Of a DNA stretch of 64,000 nt, positions 1-11,100 are shown in pieces. Position 1 is the stretch's first letter. Every line of letters begins with the position of its first letter. Where the stretch lies: the NCBI GenBank assembly GCA_026018925.1, contig JAKSZU010000016.1, positions 31,648,877-31,712,876 on the forward strand, read 5' to 3'. Made by a program: the position numbers and the translations under genes. Below the pieces are notes generated by a model. It searched no databases. It saw nothing but the letters and a program-made list of their open reading frames with translations, and was not told where the DNA came from. Source of the stretch: Tupaia tana. Taxonomy: Eukaryota; Chordata; Mammalia; Scandentia; Tupaiidae.

Positions 1-258
1 AAATGTGAGGTACTTTCACCAACGACATCTGTTGGAGTAAATTGTTTTGTTCCTTTCCGGCTACAAGAATACGAATAATGTTCTGACTTGTACTTATAGT
101 GAGAAGTGTGCTTTGGAATTTGCTCCAGCTAACATTGCTAACTTAAAACTCTGAACTACTGAAACAATTGATTCAGTCTAAAGCAATGCTATCATGAGCG
201 TCACTACATCATTTGTTTCTAATTCTGATGAAATGAGAAAAAGTATGTCCTTGGATCT
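1..258. other. Unique intergenic sequence
   Basis: AT-rich, non-repetitive by eye. No convincing open frame, splice-site pattern or known repeat is seen. Confidence 0.5.
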
Positions 259-508
259 TTTTTTTTGATATATAAACTGTATTCACTTACTTCTTCCATG
301 AGAGATACAGACAGGGAGAAAGAGACAGAGAGAGACAAGCATCCCCAATAGGATCCTCATGCCACAATCCACCCTCAGCCAGGCTAGATCATGAGAACAT
401 GCTCATGCACCTAGAGTGCTCAGGAAGGTCCTGAGATGTAAACCCATGGCATCCCATGTGGGTTCCATTATGCTACCACTAAGCTACTCTTCAGTTCTCA
501 AATTTTAT
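259..508 (-). mobile_element. SINE family B (tRNA-7SL type), diverged
   Basis: On the minus strand there is a tRNA-like head (GTGGTAGCATAATGG, then CCATGGGTTTACATCTCAGG as a decayed B box). A 7SL-like stretch follows (CCTGGCTGAGGGTGGATTG), then a CT-rich run and a T-rich left edge corresponding to the A tail. The same order is seen at about 12.3, 20.2, 44.5 and 56.9 kb. The copy is old, with many differences from its relatives. Confidence 0.7.
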
Positions 509-1263
509 TTTAATAATAGAAAGTGATCATAATGAACCCATGCTTTTTGAATAATAAGTATAATGCATAATATTTGAATGAAAATTTAGGTGATTTTAAT
601 TGTTTGTCTTTGATCCTTTTCATCTTAACACAATAGATGAAAACAATAAAACATCTTTCAATAGAAAGATATCCTCGAGTCTGAATTCAGACCATGACAC
701 TTAGTTGGATAAAGGATTAGTTTCTGATTATAAATGTATTTTATAAAAATAAGTCTAAAATTAGGATTTTTCTAGCAATAATAGCAGCAAACACTTACAT
801 TTAAGCATGTGAACCAAGCATTTGTTATTTCTCTACGTGCTTTGTATTTTATTAGCTTTAATTCTTACAATTACCTTTTTTTTTGTCTTCTTTTGCACAT
901 TGAAAATGTAGACACAGAGAAAATAAATAATTTGTTCAGGGTCATCCAGATTTTAATTTGGAAAAAGGATTCAAAAATCAAGGTTGACTGGAGTCAGAAG
1001 CTGACTCTCAACTCCCTCTGTAATGTGTGGTTTTCATGCACAAGGATGGACAGAATAGTATTGCTATAAAGTCCTTGAGTTGAAAGTAATATTACTCTTT
1101 CAAATAACTTCCTCAATGTAATTGCCAGAGTGTGTGTGTGCTCACCAGAGATACAGAGAGAAAAAGAGATCAAGCATCTGCAGTGGGATGTGGTCCCACT
1201 GCAATTCCTTCTTCTCCATCTCCATCCTATCAGGAATTTGAACACACATGTACACAGCATGTT
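509..1263. other. Unique AT-rich sequence
   Basis: No repeat family or coding signal is recognised. Short open frames here (up to 88 codons) have ordinary AT-rich composition and no domain I recognise. Confidence 0.5.
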
Positions 1264-1536
1264 CTTTTTTTTTTTTTCTTTTTTTTGGAGAGGTTTTTCT
1301 TATTGGGCGCGTGCACTCGCCAGAAAGACAGAGAGAGACAGAGAGATAGAAAGAGAGAAATCACCCCCCAGGGGGGATGGCCATGCCGCAATCCCTTCTC
1401 CTCCATTCTCCTCTCGGGATCTTGGGCATGCACGCACGCGCACCCGTCGTGAGTTTAAGACACCGGGTCCGGGACTTGAACCATGGTCGACTATGTGGGA
1501 ATCCAGCAAATAGCCATTACGCTAACTGCTGGTCCC
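1264..1536 (-). mobile_element. SINE family A, full length, young
   Basis: Reversed copy. It has a poly(T) left edge (the A tail), then GCGCGTGCACTCGCCAGA, the GA-rich strand of the CT block, the CCCCCCAGGGGGGATGG motif, the GGGATCTTGGGCA body, and the tRNA-like head ending in GCTAACTGCTGGTCCC. A- and B-box-like sequences are retained (AGCGTAATGGCTA and the GGTTCAAGTCC region). Spurious open frames up to 127 codons arise only because the repeat lacks stops. I found no clear target duplication. Confidence 0.88.
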
Positions 1537-2192
1537 TATCATTCTTATTTTAAAGTTGAAAAAACTGAAGCACTTGATTTTATCATAATCTAAATTCTAT
1601 GGGAGATTTAAGATGACTTTTCCATGGAAAAACTAAATAAACTCAGTCAATAGTAACTTTAAAAATACTAAGGATCATTAAGAGCCTTGTTTCATCTTCA
1701 ATACCCATCTGAAATTTGGTATCTTTACAAAAAAAAAATGCCATATTAACCTGCCATTTCAACTATAACACTATTTTTAACATAATAAAGGATTCTTGTA
1801 TCAGAAAGCTTTATAACATAAGAGAGGAGTAAGGATATTTTTAAGTGTTGTATCTTTCTCTTCCTCCTTAAAGACTGTTCTGTAGTCAGAATTCATGTAA
1901 AAATTTATACTCTGATATTGGGTGTGAGTTAATTAAAACTAAAAACCTGCCATTGGTTCATGTGGATAAACCTATCTCAGAGATGGATGGCCCCTTAGGC
2001 TCTGAGGGTCAAGGTCACATTATAGTTTTTTTTTGTTTTTTTGTTTTTTTTAAGCAAGAGTTCTCCTGAGGAGGAAGAATCTCCCTTTTAAGTTTGCTTC
2101 CTTTGGAAATTAACTCTGAGTCTTCTGGAAAAATACTGCTTTTGCAACCCAAGATTAATTTTTTTATAGCCCAACATGATGGTCCATTACTT
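1537..2192. other. Unique AT-rich sequence
   Basis: Non-repetitive apart from A/T homopolymers near 1730 and 2030. No gene signal. Confidence 0.5.
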
Positions 2193-2350
2193 CGGTGGTT
2201 CTTAACCTTTGGGGTATCACATACTCCATAGAGCGACATATGCTGTCTAAGAAATCTCTTCAGAAAAATGTACCTAAATTTTCATATAACTTTTGGAATT
2301 TTATAAACCACCTATTGAAGCCCATATACCCTGTGCCCTCTGTAAGAGAT
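2193..2350 (+). mobile_element. hAT-Charlie-type DNA transposon fragment
   Basis: It begins CGGTGGTTCTTAACCTTTGG, the typical CAGTGGTTCTCAACC terminal sequence of mammalian non-autonomous hAT-Charlie elements. It continues through a region resembling that class (cagaaaaatgtac, gaagcccatata). The right end is not clear, so this is treated as a fragment. Confidence 0.5.
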
Positions 2351-3685
2351 CACATACACAGATTAATAACAATCAAGTTCAATCCAAAGGCTACGAGGTA
2401 CTTACTGTTGGGAGTGGTGTGGAGGATGTATCTTTAAAACATCTAAATTCATGGAACAAGAGCCTTCCTGGCTCCTAGTGGAACAGTGGATTATATCATG
2501 AGAAACATTTATTTTAAACACCACCTAGAACAATAGACAGGAATTATCTTTCAAGCGCTCCACCACTGGCCTTCTCTTTATTTTACAATGATGTGTCCTT
2601 TTGCAGTGAGTCTCCCTCTTAGGAATATATACAAGAGAATGAATCATGTTCACCTGTAATATAAGGGGAAAGGGATGTTGCTAATTAAGAGCAGGGCAAT
2701 TCAAACTTCTTCTTAGCCCTGGGGAGGAATACCCAGGTGTGCTGAGACAGATATGCTTGGAAAAAGAAAAGAGATGCTCTATAGTCAAACACAGAGCAGT
2801 AGGCCTTCTTTCGTGAATTGATTTTCCCACCGGGTGACATCCTGGCAATTTCTGTTACCCAACCAATGATATAACTAAGTAGATGAAGCTGAAAGCTGAG
2901 TCAGATAAAAAAAGAATGTTTAATCTAACAAAAGCAGTCTCAGTCTTTGCTCTGAAGGGAAGCTGATTTAACAGGCAGTAGCAGATTAAATAGAAAGCTG
3001 AAACAGGAAGAAAAATCATATTAAACCATTAAAAAATGAAGATAGAAGAATGTCACAATGCCAATTATTTGGAGAAAAGGCACAACATTACCATAAAACT
3101 TCAACAATAAGATAAATGATATCTGCTTTAGATGTACAAAAATAGGTCTTTTGTTCTCAGTATATATTTTAAATTAAATGCTATTGTTTAATTAATAGAC
3201 TGTAACTTTATGCATTACAGAAAAGCATAAGGTCATATGACAATTTTAGGCCACAAAGTTACTTCTGAATCTCAAAAACATGGACAGCCAATGTGTTTAA
3301 AGTACAGAACATAAACCACCTATATTCAAATCATAAGAGTTTTTTTTTATATTTAGATTTTATCTTCATATTCTTAGGCCCCACTGACTGTTGCATCAAA
3401 AATTTAAGAATAAAGACATGAATGCTTATTTTAACAGTCTCCTAAGTAATAAATGTACTAAAATATAAGAACTATTAATTCATATTCTCACTTGGACGTC
3501 TCCAGAAAATGTCATCATAAGCAAATGGCTCTCCATAGAAATATTTTATACCCCATTGTTGTAGAAGAAATTTTTCCTTTGTTTATTCTCCTTCCTCTTT
3601 ACCACTAAAAACTTCTGTACCACTTGGAAGCCCCTACCCTAACCTATTCTTCACCCTGACAGCCCAGAATGGTTTCTGCATTGTA
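2351..3685. other. Unique AT-rich sequence
   Basis: About 1.3 kb without a recognisable repeat or coding region. Confidence 0.5.
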
Positions 3686-3699
3686 AGAATAAAAGGGAG

Positions 3700-3874
3700 G
3701 CGCGTGTGCGTGCGTGCCCAAGATCCCGAGAGGAGAATGGAGGAGAAGGGATTGCGGCGTGACCATCCCCCCCGGGGGGTGATTTCTCGCTATCTGTCTC
3801 TATGTCTCTCTCTGTCTGTCTGGTGAGCGCACACGCCCTATAGCAAAAACCTCTCCAAAAAAAAAAAAAAAAAT
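3700..3874 (+). mobile_element. SINE family A, 5'-truncated young copy
   Basis: It contains only the body (GCGTGCCCAAGATCCCGAGA), the CCCCCCGGGGGGTG motif, the CT-rich block and a poly(A) tail. The tRNA-derived head with the polymerase III promoter is missing. It is bounded by a perfect 14-bp target-site duplication, AGAATAAAAGGGAG (3686-3699 and 3875-3888), so it was born truncated by incomplete reverse transcription rather than later deleted. Confidence 0.93.
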
Positions 3875-4387
3875 AGAATAAAAGGGAGAAGAGGGAGACA
3901 TCTCTTTATTCACTCTACAGCCTTCTCTCGCCTTTGTTGCTTCTACTTCATGGGCTATTCCCCTCTGTTCCCTATATCCCAGGTCCCACATTCCAACTGA
4001 AGAGCTCTCTAGCCCATCCCTAATGCCAAACACCTCGTGAAATGACCGCTAAATAAAAGGAATTTTAGCTCCCTCTTTTTTTAAAAAAAAGTTTTATAAA
4101 TAGGGGAAGGTAAAAGGAGAGGACCGAAGGGGAAAAAGAAAGAAGCAAAACATTTAAAGGACACAAAACTGGAAAATTATCTGTTAATGACAAAGTGTAT
4201 TATTATATCTTTAACCAAACTAATATACAGTGTATTCATGCTAGGAAAATTCATTTTCCAAGGTGTAATGATATACAATGCTTGAATGTATAAAAAAAAA
4301 TTTAAAGAGTTTCATAAATAAACCCACATATTTATTGAGCACTTGTTATGTACTGAGTACATTTTTAATATATTACATTTAATCATT

Positions 4388-4916
4388 GTGCATTTTTACA
4401 GCATACAATGTGGGTTCTCAAAGTATAAATGTGTTTGTTGTATGTCAAGTAAGTCATAGATTTACCACTCACAATAACTTTACATTCTTATATCTGTTAT
4501 TTTTTTTTTATCCTGAGTCCCTTCCTCCAACCCCCAACTATCCAATTCCTCTTATATAGTCTCTGGTAGCTACACTTTCTGTGTCTGCTATTATATTTTC
4601 CAAACTTTCAGTTTCTGCCATAAAGTGCAAACATTCAGTGCATATTGAGTAGGGACATACAAAATCTGTCTTTCATAATCTAGCTTGCTTTGCTAAGTAT
4701 CAAATTGTCTATATTCATCCACTTTGTATCAAGGGACAGGATCTCATTTTTTATGGCTGAATAGTATTCCATAGTGTATACTTGCCACATTTTTTTCAGT
4801 TGAGTCATCTGTTCTAAGATATGTAGGTTGATACCATGTTTTAGCAATTGTGAATAAACCTGCAATAAACTTTCATCTTTTTTACGTCCAAAGACTAACC
4901 CATCTCTCCTCCACAT
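4388..4916 (-). mobile_element. L1 LINE 3' end (ORF2 C-terminus and 3' UTR)
   Basis: The minus-strand frame 4680-4916 contains YTMEYYSAIKNEILSLDTKW, matching the conserved C-terminal region of L1 ORF2 protein. The sequence to its left (4390-4680) is the 3' UTR and is shared with the L1 3' end at 17.2-17.6 kb, so both belong to one subfamily. The copy is heavily 5'-truncated and non-functional. Confidence 0.85.
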
Positions 4917-5471
4917 ATCTTTGGTTTACTACATCTAAATAGAAAAATAAAAAAGAAAGGGGCAGGGTCGTAAAAATGAATCTTCTCAACCCCTTTCTAT
5001 TTCATCATTTGTAAAATCATGATCAAATTCCAAGGAAAAAAGAGACACTGAAAACAACAGGAAGTAACAAAATAAAAGAGAAACACAAAGTCCAGTTTTT
5101 GTACCACTCAGAAAAAAGAAGAGGCTAGACTGTCCATGCCACTCTTGACTAAGAGTGGCTTCCATTAGTAGGCTTCTCATCTTCAATATCCCTCATAATT
5201 TCTGACTTCATGGTACTGGCCCTCAGTTCCTGCTAATTATATCACACAACATCATATGCCAAGCTTCGGGGCCAAGTTGACTCGGAAGAATTTGGAGGCC
5301 ATCCAATTTATTGCTCTGTGGGAGTGGCAGGTTAGGAGTGGGCAGACATCTTCTGTCAGCTGAAAATGTTCAGTCATTGAAGAGTAACTCTGGACCTATT
5401 CTTACAGGGATCCCTCATCCATTCTAGAATTTCATTTGCAGAGTTTCAAGAGTCAGATTCAATACAAGTTT
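4917..5471. other. Unique sequence
   Basis: No repeat or gene signature is seen. The open frame 4986-5186 (minus) has no recognisable domain. Confidence 0.45.
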
Positions 5472-5484
5472 AAAAGTCTTAGCC

Positions 5485-5729
5485 TGGGGAGTCAGAAGGT
5501 AGGGTAGTGGTTAAAGCTCTGGACTCCCACATGACTTACCATGGTTCAAGTCCTGGATCTGGCAGCTAGAAACTTACACTGGTCTTGCCCAAGATGCTGA
5601 GAGGAGAAGGGATTGCATGTGGCTATCCTCCCAGGGGGTGGTTTCTCACTTTCTCTCTCACTCTGTCTCTCACTATGTTGTCAGTAAGCACACATGCCCT
5701 ATAGCAAAAATCTCTCTAAAAAAAGAATA
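5485..5729 (+). mobile_element. SINE family A, older copy
   Basis: The tRNA-like head (TAGTGGTTAAAGCTCTGGAC and GGTTCAAGTCC B box), body, CT block and A-rich tail are all present with many substitutions. It is flanked by a perfect 13-bp target-site duplication, AAAAGTCTTAGCC (5472-5484 and 5730-5742), which fixes both ends. Confidence 0.9.
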
Positions 5730-5889
5730 AAAAGTCTTAGCCCGAAATATAATCATCGTTTATTCATTCACTCATTTAGATTTTACTTATGAAATTAACA
5801 TCAGTTTTCTGATTAATTATGCTATCTTAGCATTACCAATTTTTGTGTACTCAGTTGCCTCTAAGTTTAGAGGTCATTAATGGCATACT

Positions 5890-6092
5890 AAAATCCATGG
5901 GCTTTGGATTCAAAGAAATCTTCATTTAATTCAACCTCTGCTACCTATGGAAAGATTTACATGATTTGGAACACAAGATTAGGCCTCGGTAAGTTTAAGT
6001 TTTCACATCTATAAAATGAGTATGATGACATCTATCTGGAATGGGTTCTTGTGAGGATTTAATTAACAAATATTTATTGACCTCTTCTATGT
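5890..6092 (+). mobile_element. MIR SINE
   Basis: Order of motifs matches MIR: GGGCTTTGGATTCAAAG, then TCTATAAAATGAGTATGATG, then GTTCTTGTGAGGATTTAATT, then a diverged end. MIR is an ancient tRNA-derived SINE found across mammals. Confidence 0.75.
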
Positions 6093-6966
6093 GCCAGGTA
6101 TCACTGATTGATGGACCATTTTCTTAAGCAATGCACAGTCTCTTGTGAAAGACCCCCAAGCAAACTAGCACGAATGTCATCTTGTGCAAAGTGCCCTCGT
6201 GGGGGCTGGGTGAGTAAACAAATGCAGAAACAAACAATGAAGCAAAACAAATTGTTCTTGGCAGGAAGGAGAAAGGGATAGTCAGGAAGGGCTTTGAAGA
6301 GGTGATGGCATAAAAAATGAGACCTAGAGAAGAAGCTGATATTAGGAAAGAGAAATGCCATTGTGAAGGACTTGCCAACACAGAAAGGACATCAAGAGCA
6401 AGACCAGAGGGGGTCATAACATGACACATTAATAATTCGCAAGTAATCAGTCTGACTGGAGAAGGGAATGTGGGGGAATAGTGGGAGGGAAAAAGGGAGT
6501 GAATGCGTGGGACAAGATTCAGGTTCAGATGGTAGGGAGGTAAGAAGAAGTCATTTCCTGAGCCAGGTGAGTTAGATTCAGGGGCTCAAGAGTGGGGCTC
6601 TGTTGAATGGAGGTGAGCATGGCAATGGCACCCATTGACTTCCAGTTTAGAAAGCTCTCTCTAAAGTGGAGATTGACTACAGTGTACATAATCTGGCACT
6701 TACTAGGTTCCAATAAACAGTAGCTGGTATTGTTTATTAAATCATGTGCAACCTATTGATCAAAATAATACATTTGTTCTCTTCTATTTTTCATAGATGT
6801 TTTCCACACTGGGAGACTGTATATATTGTTTAACATGTCTTAAATTATGTTATTGGCCTTCTATTAGTGAACAGAAACAGTGGAAATGATTCTGTAAAAT
6901 ATAACTTACCATGGGAAAGGCAGTTCTGAGTATTGCTGTCAAACACACCTAGGGTTTAAGGCATCT

Positions 6967-7040
6967 CACTGAAAACCAAATTAAAGAAAACACACCAACA
7001 TGCTCACATTACAGTGGTTGGATTATAAATGATTTTTATA
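6967..7040 (+). repeat. Local direct repeat, copy 1
   Basis: Starts CACTGAAAACCAAATTAAAG. A second copy with about 90% identity lies 895 bp downstream. It is not a repeat family I recognise. Confidence 0.85.
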
Positions 7041-7861
7041 CATTTGATTCTACACAAGTCTATCATTGTAAGGACCCCCTGCAATTCAGATTGGTATTTT
7101 CAATACTTGTAGGTTTCAGTAATAAGGAGGACAGTTGATTGATCACCTTCATTACTCATTATTACAATCTAAACTCGTCACCTTCCTTCTGCCTTCTACA
7201 GAAGTAAAACCCTGAGGCTTGAGCCTCAAGCACAACAAAGCCGAACAGGTCTAACTCCAGATGGAAGCTGAAGGCCTAGAAATTCCAAAGTTATTTCCTC
7301 CTTCTCTTGTGATGTTGGGCAGCTTTTCTTTAGTGTCAGTGAAAAAGAATCACTTTAGTAATCACTTTTCAAAATTTTACGGCTAAAACTGAATTCTCTC
7401 TACCAAGGAACTGTTTGTAGTAGGAACTGGAGAGAGGAGTGGTGGGATCATTTGTTTTCTCTGACAAGTTTCATAAGATATGAGCTTGCATAATGTATCT
7501 CACAATTCTTTGAAAAATGTTTTTAAATTACCAATTAGTTTGGAAACATTAGTCATATTTTACTAGTAATCACCCCAAGAGAGACATATACTCTGAACCA
7601 TACGCGAGTCATCAACCACCTGTCCTAGACAAACCAAAAAGTCAACTGTGAATTCTACCTGTTTCCTGGTGAATCACTCCATAATGAAGTAACTGCTGGT
7701 GTGAAAAGACCACAACACTTGAGAATCCACCACTTATTAAATTTATTTGCACACACCTGCCTAGTTGTTTAAATCTATCATGCTCTAGTATTACCTCTCT
7801 CTTTTGCTCTCTCTCTCTCACACGCATATACACTATGCTCACAGGTAATAAAAGAACATCA

Positions 7862-7936
7862 CACTGAAAACCAAATTAAAGAAAACACACCAACATGCTA
7901 CTATTACAGTGGTTGCATTATAAATGATTTTTTATA
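7862..7936 (+). repeat. Local direct repeat, copy 2
   Basis: Starts CACTGAAAACCAAATTAAAG, the same as copy 1 at 6967, and diverges after the shared TTATAAATGATTT. Confidence 0.85.
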
Positions 7937-8129
7937 AAATTTATAGTAGGAAAAAAAGTCAATCATGTTTGAAAAATAGAATGAAGCACATTTTCTTTTG
8001 CAATGAATATACAGTCCGTCCTCGAGGGAAATTATAAGTGAGAAGGTCAAAACTATTTTAAACAACAGAAACATCATTGTGACAAATGTGTTAAAACTAA
8101 GATAAAGAAGACTTCTGTTTATGGAAGTG

Positions 8130-8328
8130 CCGAGCACAGTGTTATATGCTGCATGCAAATGGTATTTAATTCACAAAATACTCTCTGAGCAAACTATTTT
8201 AATTGTCATTTCCATTTTGCAGAAATTAAAGAACAGCAAGATTAAGTCATGTGCCCAAGGTCACACCTAGTGTATGGGACTGAGACTAGGTTTTTGGAAT
8301 CTGAAGCCCTCACTCATTTAGTGACATC
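8130..8328 (-). mobile_element. MIR SINE, reverse
   Basis: Antisense MIR motifs: CATTTTGCAGAAATTAAAG, then TGCCCAAGGTCACACCTAG, then TGAAGCCCTCACTCA. The right side is cut by the SINE A target site at 8329. Confidence 0.7.
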
Positions 8329-8342
8329 AGAAAGCCTCTTTT

Positions 8343-8616
8343 TGGGACCAGCAGTTAGCATAATGGCTATGTTGCTGAACTCCCATGTAGCCGACCATGG
8401 TTCGAGTCCTGGACCCAGTGGCTTAAACTCAAGCCAGGTGCGTGTGCGTGCGTGCCCAAGATCCCGAGAGGAGAATGGAGGAGAAGGGATTGTAGCATGG
8501 CCATCCCCCCTGGGGGGGGGGGGGTGATTTCTTGCTTTCTATCTCTCTGTCTCTCTCTGTCTTTCTGATGATCGCATGTGCCCTATAGCAAAAACCTCTT
8601 CAAAAAAAAAAGAAAA
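8343..8616 (+). mobile_element. SINE family A, full length, young
   Basis: Complete head-to-tail copy starting TGGGACCAGCAGTTAGCATA, with the B box GGTTCGAGTCC intact. A perfect 14-bp target duplication, AGAAAGCCTCTTTT, flanks it (8329-8342 and 8617-8630). It carries a G-run expansion in the CCCCCCTGGGGGG motif (about 8508-8524). Confidence 0.95.
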
Positions 8617-8630
8617 AGAAAGCCTCTTTT

Positions 8631-9900
8631 CATGTCCACTCAGCTGAAGGCAAATGCCCTTGCCATGAATTTTTTATATACTGATTTTGCTAAATAATAC
8701 AAAGATTGATAAGGTACCAGCTCCAATTCCAAATGGTTTTTAGTTATTTCCAAATATCAAATTTGACCCAAAAGTCGGAGATTTTCCACATTAATGCCAA
8801 AAAAACCTCAAACATTTTTAAAAATTCTTACAAAATGCAAATCAGTGTTCTATTCCTCACAGGGGGTTTCTTGGCTAGTACTGTACAATCCCTGCCTTCA
8901 CCCCTACAGAGCTTCCTGGAGGAGATAAGTAAGGTTACAAATGGTATAAAATGATGTATCACAGGATCCGAATACAATTTCAGGATGTTGTCAAAGCTGT
9001 ATTGCACCATATTGCACATTGTTGAATATCTTCGGGAGTATCTGGAAGTTAACTGAGGGGCTTATATTCAAATGGATGTATAAATCCACATGAGTAGGTT
9101 AAAAATCTGTTACATTGTTTTACAGTCATTCTTCTTCCATGTGTAGTGAGAAAATGTGTGCCCTTTCTCAGTTATCCACTTTGCCTGTCATTTCTGGCCA
9201 CTCAGTGAACGTTTTGTAACCTGTGAAAGAAAGAAAGGCTTTGCAAACAGGACCAAGTTCTTTTTTTAGTGATATACAATGTTGACAGAAATATACTCCA
9301 GAGGAATTTAATGTAGCTTTTTTTGGTTCCTGGCACAGCTTCTTTAGTGCATCAGTAAGTGAAAAATGAGCACGGGAAACGCCTGACAGCAGAAGAGGAC
9401 GAGGAGAGCCCTCGCCTCAAAGCCAACGATTAGATTCTACTGTACAAACAGAGAAATGTCTATGAACTCCTCACCTTTGAAAGGTAAACACTGAGAAGGA
9501 AATACTCCTCCCACGTGCTTTGAAGCATTCACCTTGTAAAAGGAAAAAGGACTTCTTTAAAGAGTTCTTCATGCGGAGAAAAGAGGAAGTTCTTTGAAGT
9601 CCAGGCTAATTTGGGGTCACCATGAAACCAGCCATGCCTCAATCTACAAGGTACTCTGACCTTTGGGACCAAAAGCAGTAGAACCACGACTAGATCATTT
9701 CTTCATCAGTATGAACAAAAACAGAAAATAAAAATCTCCAGGAAAGATACAAAAACCATAAACCCCACAGCCGCTCTCTTACACTCTTCCTCAGATTCCT
9801 CTCATTCCTTAGCTAAAAGATAAGCCACCCATGGGATCGGGGGCAACAAATAAAGATTTTTTTCCATATAAAAATATAGCTTTATGATAGAAAAGATAAA
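8631..9900. other. Unique sequence
   Basis: About 1.3 kb with no recognised repeat. 9360-9430 is a little more GC-rich than its surroundings, but no exon can be defended. Confidence 0.5.
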
Positions 9901-9903
9901 CTG

Positions 9904-10068
9904 AGGGACCGATAGTGACATGGCAGTAAAACTTGAGACTCTGTGAGGGTCCTGGTTCAAGTCTAGAGACCCTCTTTGAGTATGCCAGACGCATATTTGT
10001 TCATGAGTTGGGGCTGCTTGAAGGCTGGGGGTACATTGCAGCATCGGGCCCCTGTTACAGCTGCTGTC

Positions 10069-10105
<37 letters not shown>

Positions 10106-10140
10106 CTCTCCTTGTCTCTGTCACTTATAAAAGAAATAAT
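9904..10140 (+). mobile_element. SINE family B with (TG)n expansion
   Basis: The tRNA-like head (ATGGCAGTAAAACTTGAGAC and GGTTCAAGTCTAGAGACC) leads into a diverged 7SL-like part (GGGGCTGCTTGAAGGCTG). A (TG)n run of about 32 bp at 10071-10102 and an A-rich tail follow. The TG run replaces the CT-rich block of its relatives. Confidence 0.75.
10071..10102 (+). repeat. (TG)n microsatellite
   Basis: About 16 uninterrupted TG units inside the SINE B tail. Confidence 0.95.
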
Positions 10141-10790
10141 ATTTAATAAAAAAAGAAGAAAGGATAAACTTTTGGTAATTTAAAAGGTTCAGATAATGTA
10201 AGATTTTTCAGCTTTTGATTAATTCACTACCACAATCAGGATCCAAGAGTTAACTATCTCTGTGATATAAATTTAAATAAGTTAAATAGTTGATTGAAGG
10301 TTCTTTAAGAAGAGTTTCACAAAGACAGATTCAAAATTCCCAGGAGGATGGCCGCTTGGATGTCCTATTGATTCTTCTATTTGTCCAAATGGCTTGCCAG
10401 ACCAAAGCCCAATAGCCCACATAGCTAATTCAGTCCCTGATGTTATCTCTCCTGAAGAGATTCTGAACCACAATTTACTGTCACCATTCTTCCATACAGT
10501 TGCAGTGAGGAAAATAGCAATGCAAGCCATCTCAATGACCTCAGAATGGGTTTAGGTGATTTGCACCAGCAACTTTAAAATGCGAGTTTTAGAGGAATAG
10601 AGAAGCTAGACTTTTTTATTTTGTTACACAGAGTTACAGAACTGCTGCTCTTGCTATAAAGGATAAGTTTTATTTTGACAAATAGGGTATTCAAGGAGCT
10701 TCCTCCACTGCATCTAAATGTCTGTGGCATAGCCCATTGGTTTGGGTGGCATGAGGCTACCAAGAACAAAGTTGTGAAACTGTTTGCTCC
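10141..10790. other. Unique sequence with one unexplained open frame
   Basis: No repeat is recognised. The minus-strand frame 10282-10530 (82 codons) has balanced amino-acid composition, with a run rich in W, G and S (for example MWAIGLWSGKPFGQIEESIG), and is not low complexity. I recognise no family and see no promoter or splice sites, so I do not call it a gene. Confidence 0.4.
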
Positions 10791-10807
10791 ACGAACCAGA
10801 TAGTTTT

Positions 10808-11084
10808 TTTTTTTTTTTTTTTTTTTTTTTTGAGAGGTTTTTTCACTATAGGGCGCGTGCACTCGCCAGACAGACAGAGAGAGACATAGAGACAGAAAGC
10901 GAGAAATCACCCCCCAGGGGGGATGGTCACGCCGCAATCCCTTCTCCTCCATTCTCCTCTCGGGATCTTGGGCACGCACGCACATGTGCCCGGCGTGAGT
11001 TTTAAGCCACCGGGTGAAGGACGCGAACCGCGGTCGACTACGTGGGAGTCCAGCGACATAGCCATTATGCTAACTGCTGGTTCC
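10808..11084 (-). mobile_element. SINE family A, full length, very young
   Basis: Long poly(T) left edge (the A tail, about 27 nt), an intact CT block and body, and a CpG-rich head (AACCGCGGTCGACTACGTGG). A perfect 16-bp target duplication, CGAACCAGATAGTTTT, lies at 10792-10807 and 11085-11100. Retained CpGs and long tail suggest recent insertion. Confidence 0.96.
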
Positions 11085-11100
11085 CGAACCAGATAGTTTT

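Larger units (their letters stand above)
6100..8100. other. Mostly unique sequence with one local duplication
   Basis: No SINE or LINE is recognised over about 2 kb. It carries two copies of a roughly 75-bp segment (6967-7040 and 7862-7936, listed separately). Open frames of up to 101 codons on the minus strand near 6.1-6.4 kb show no domain. Confidence 0.5.

Noticed and set aside
1130-1513. 127-codon open frame with Arg/Pro-rich C-terminal part
   Set aside because: It lies over the antisense SINE A. The same peptide pieces (for example SPPRGDGHAAIPSPPFSSRD) recur at other SINE A copies, so it is a repeat-derived accidental frame.
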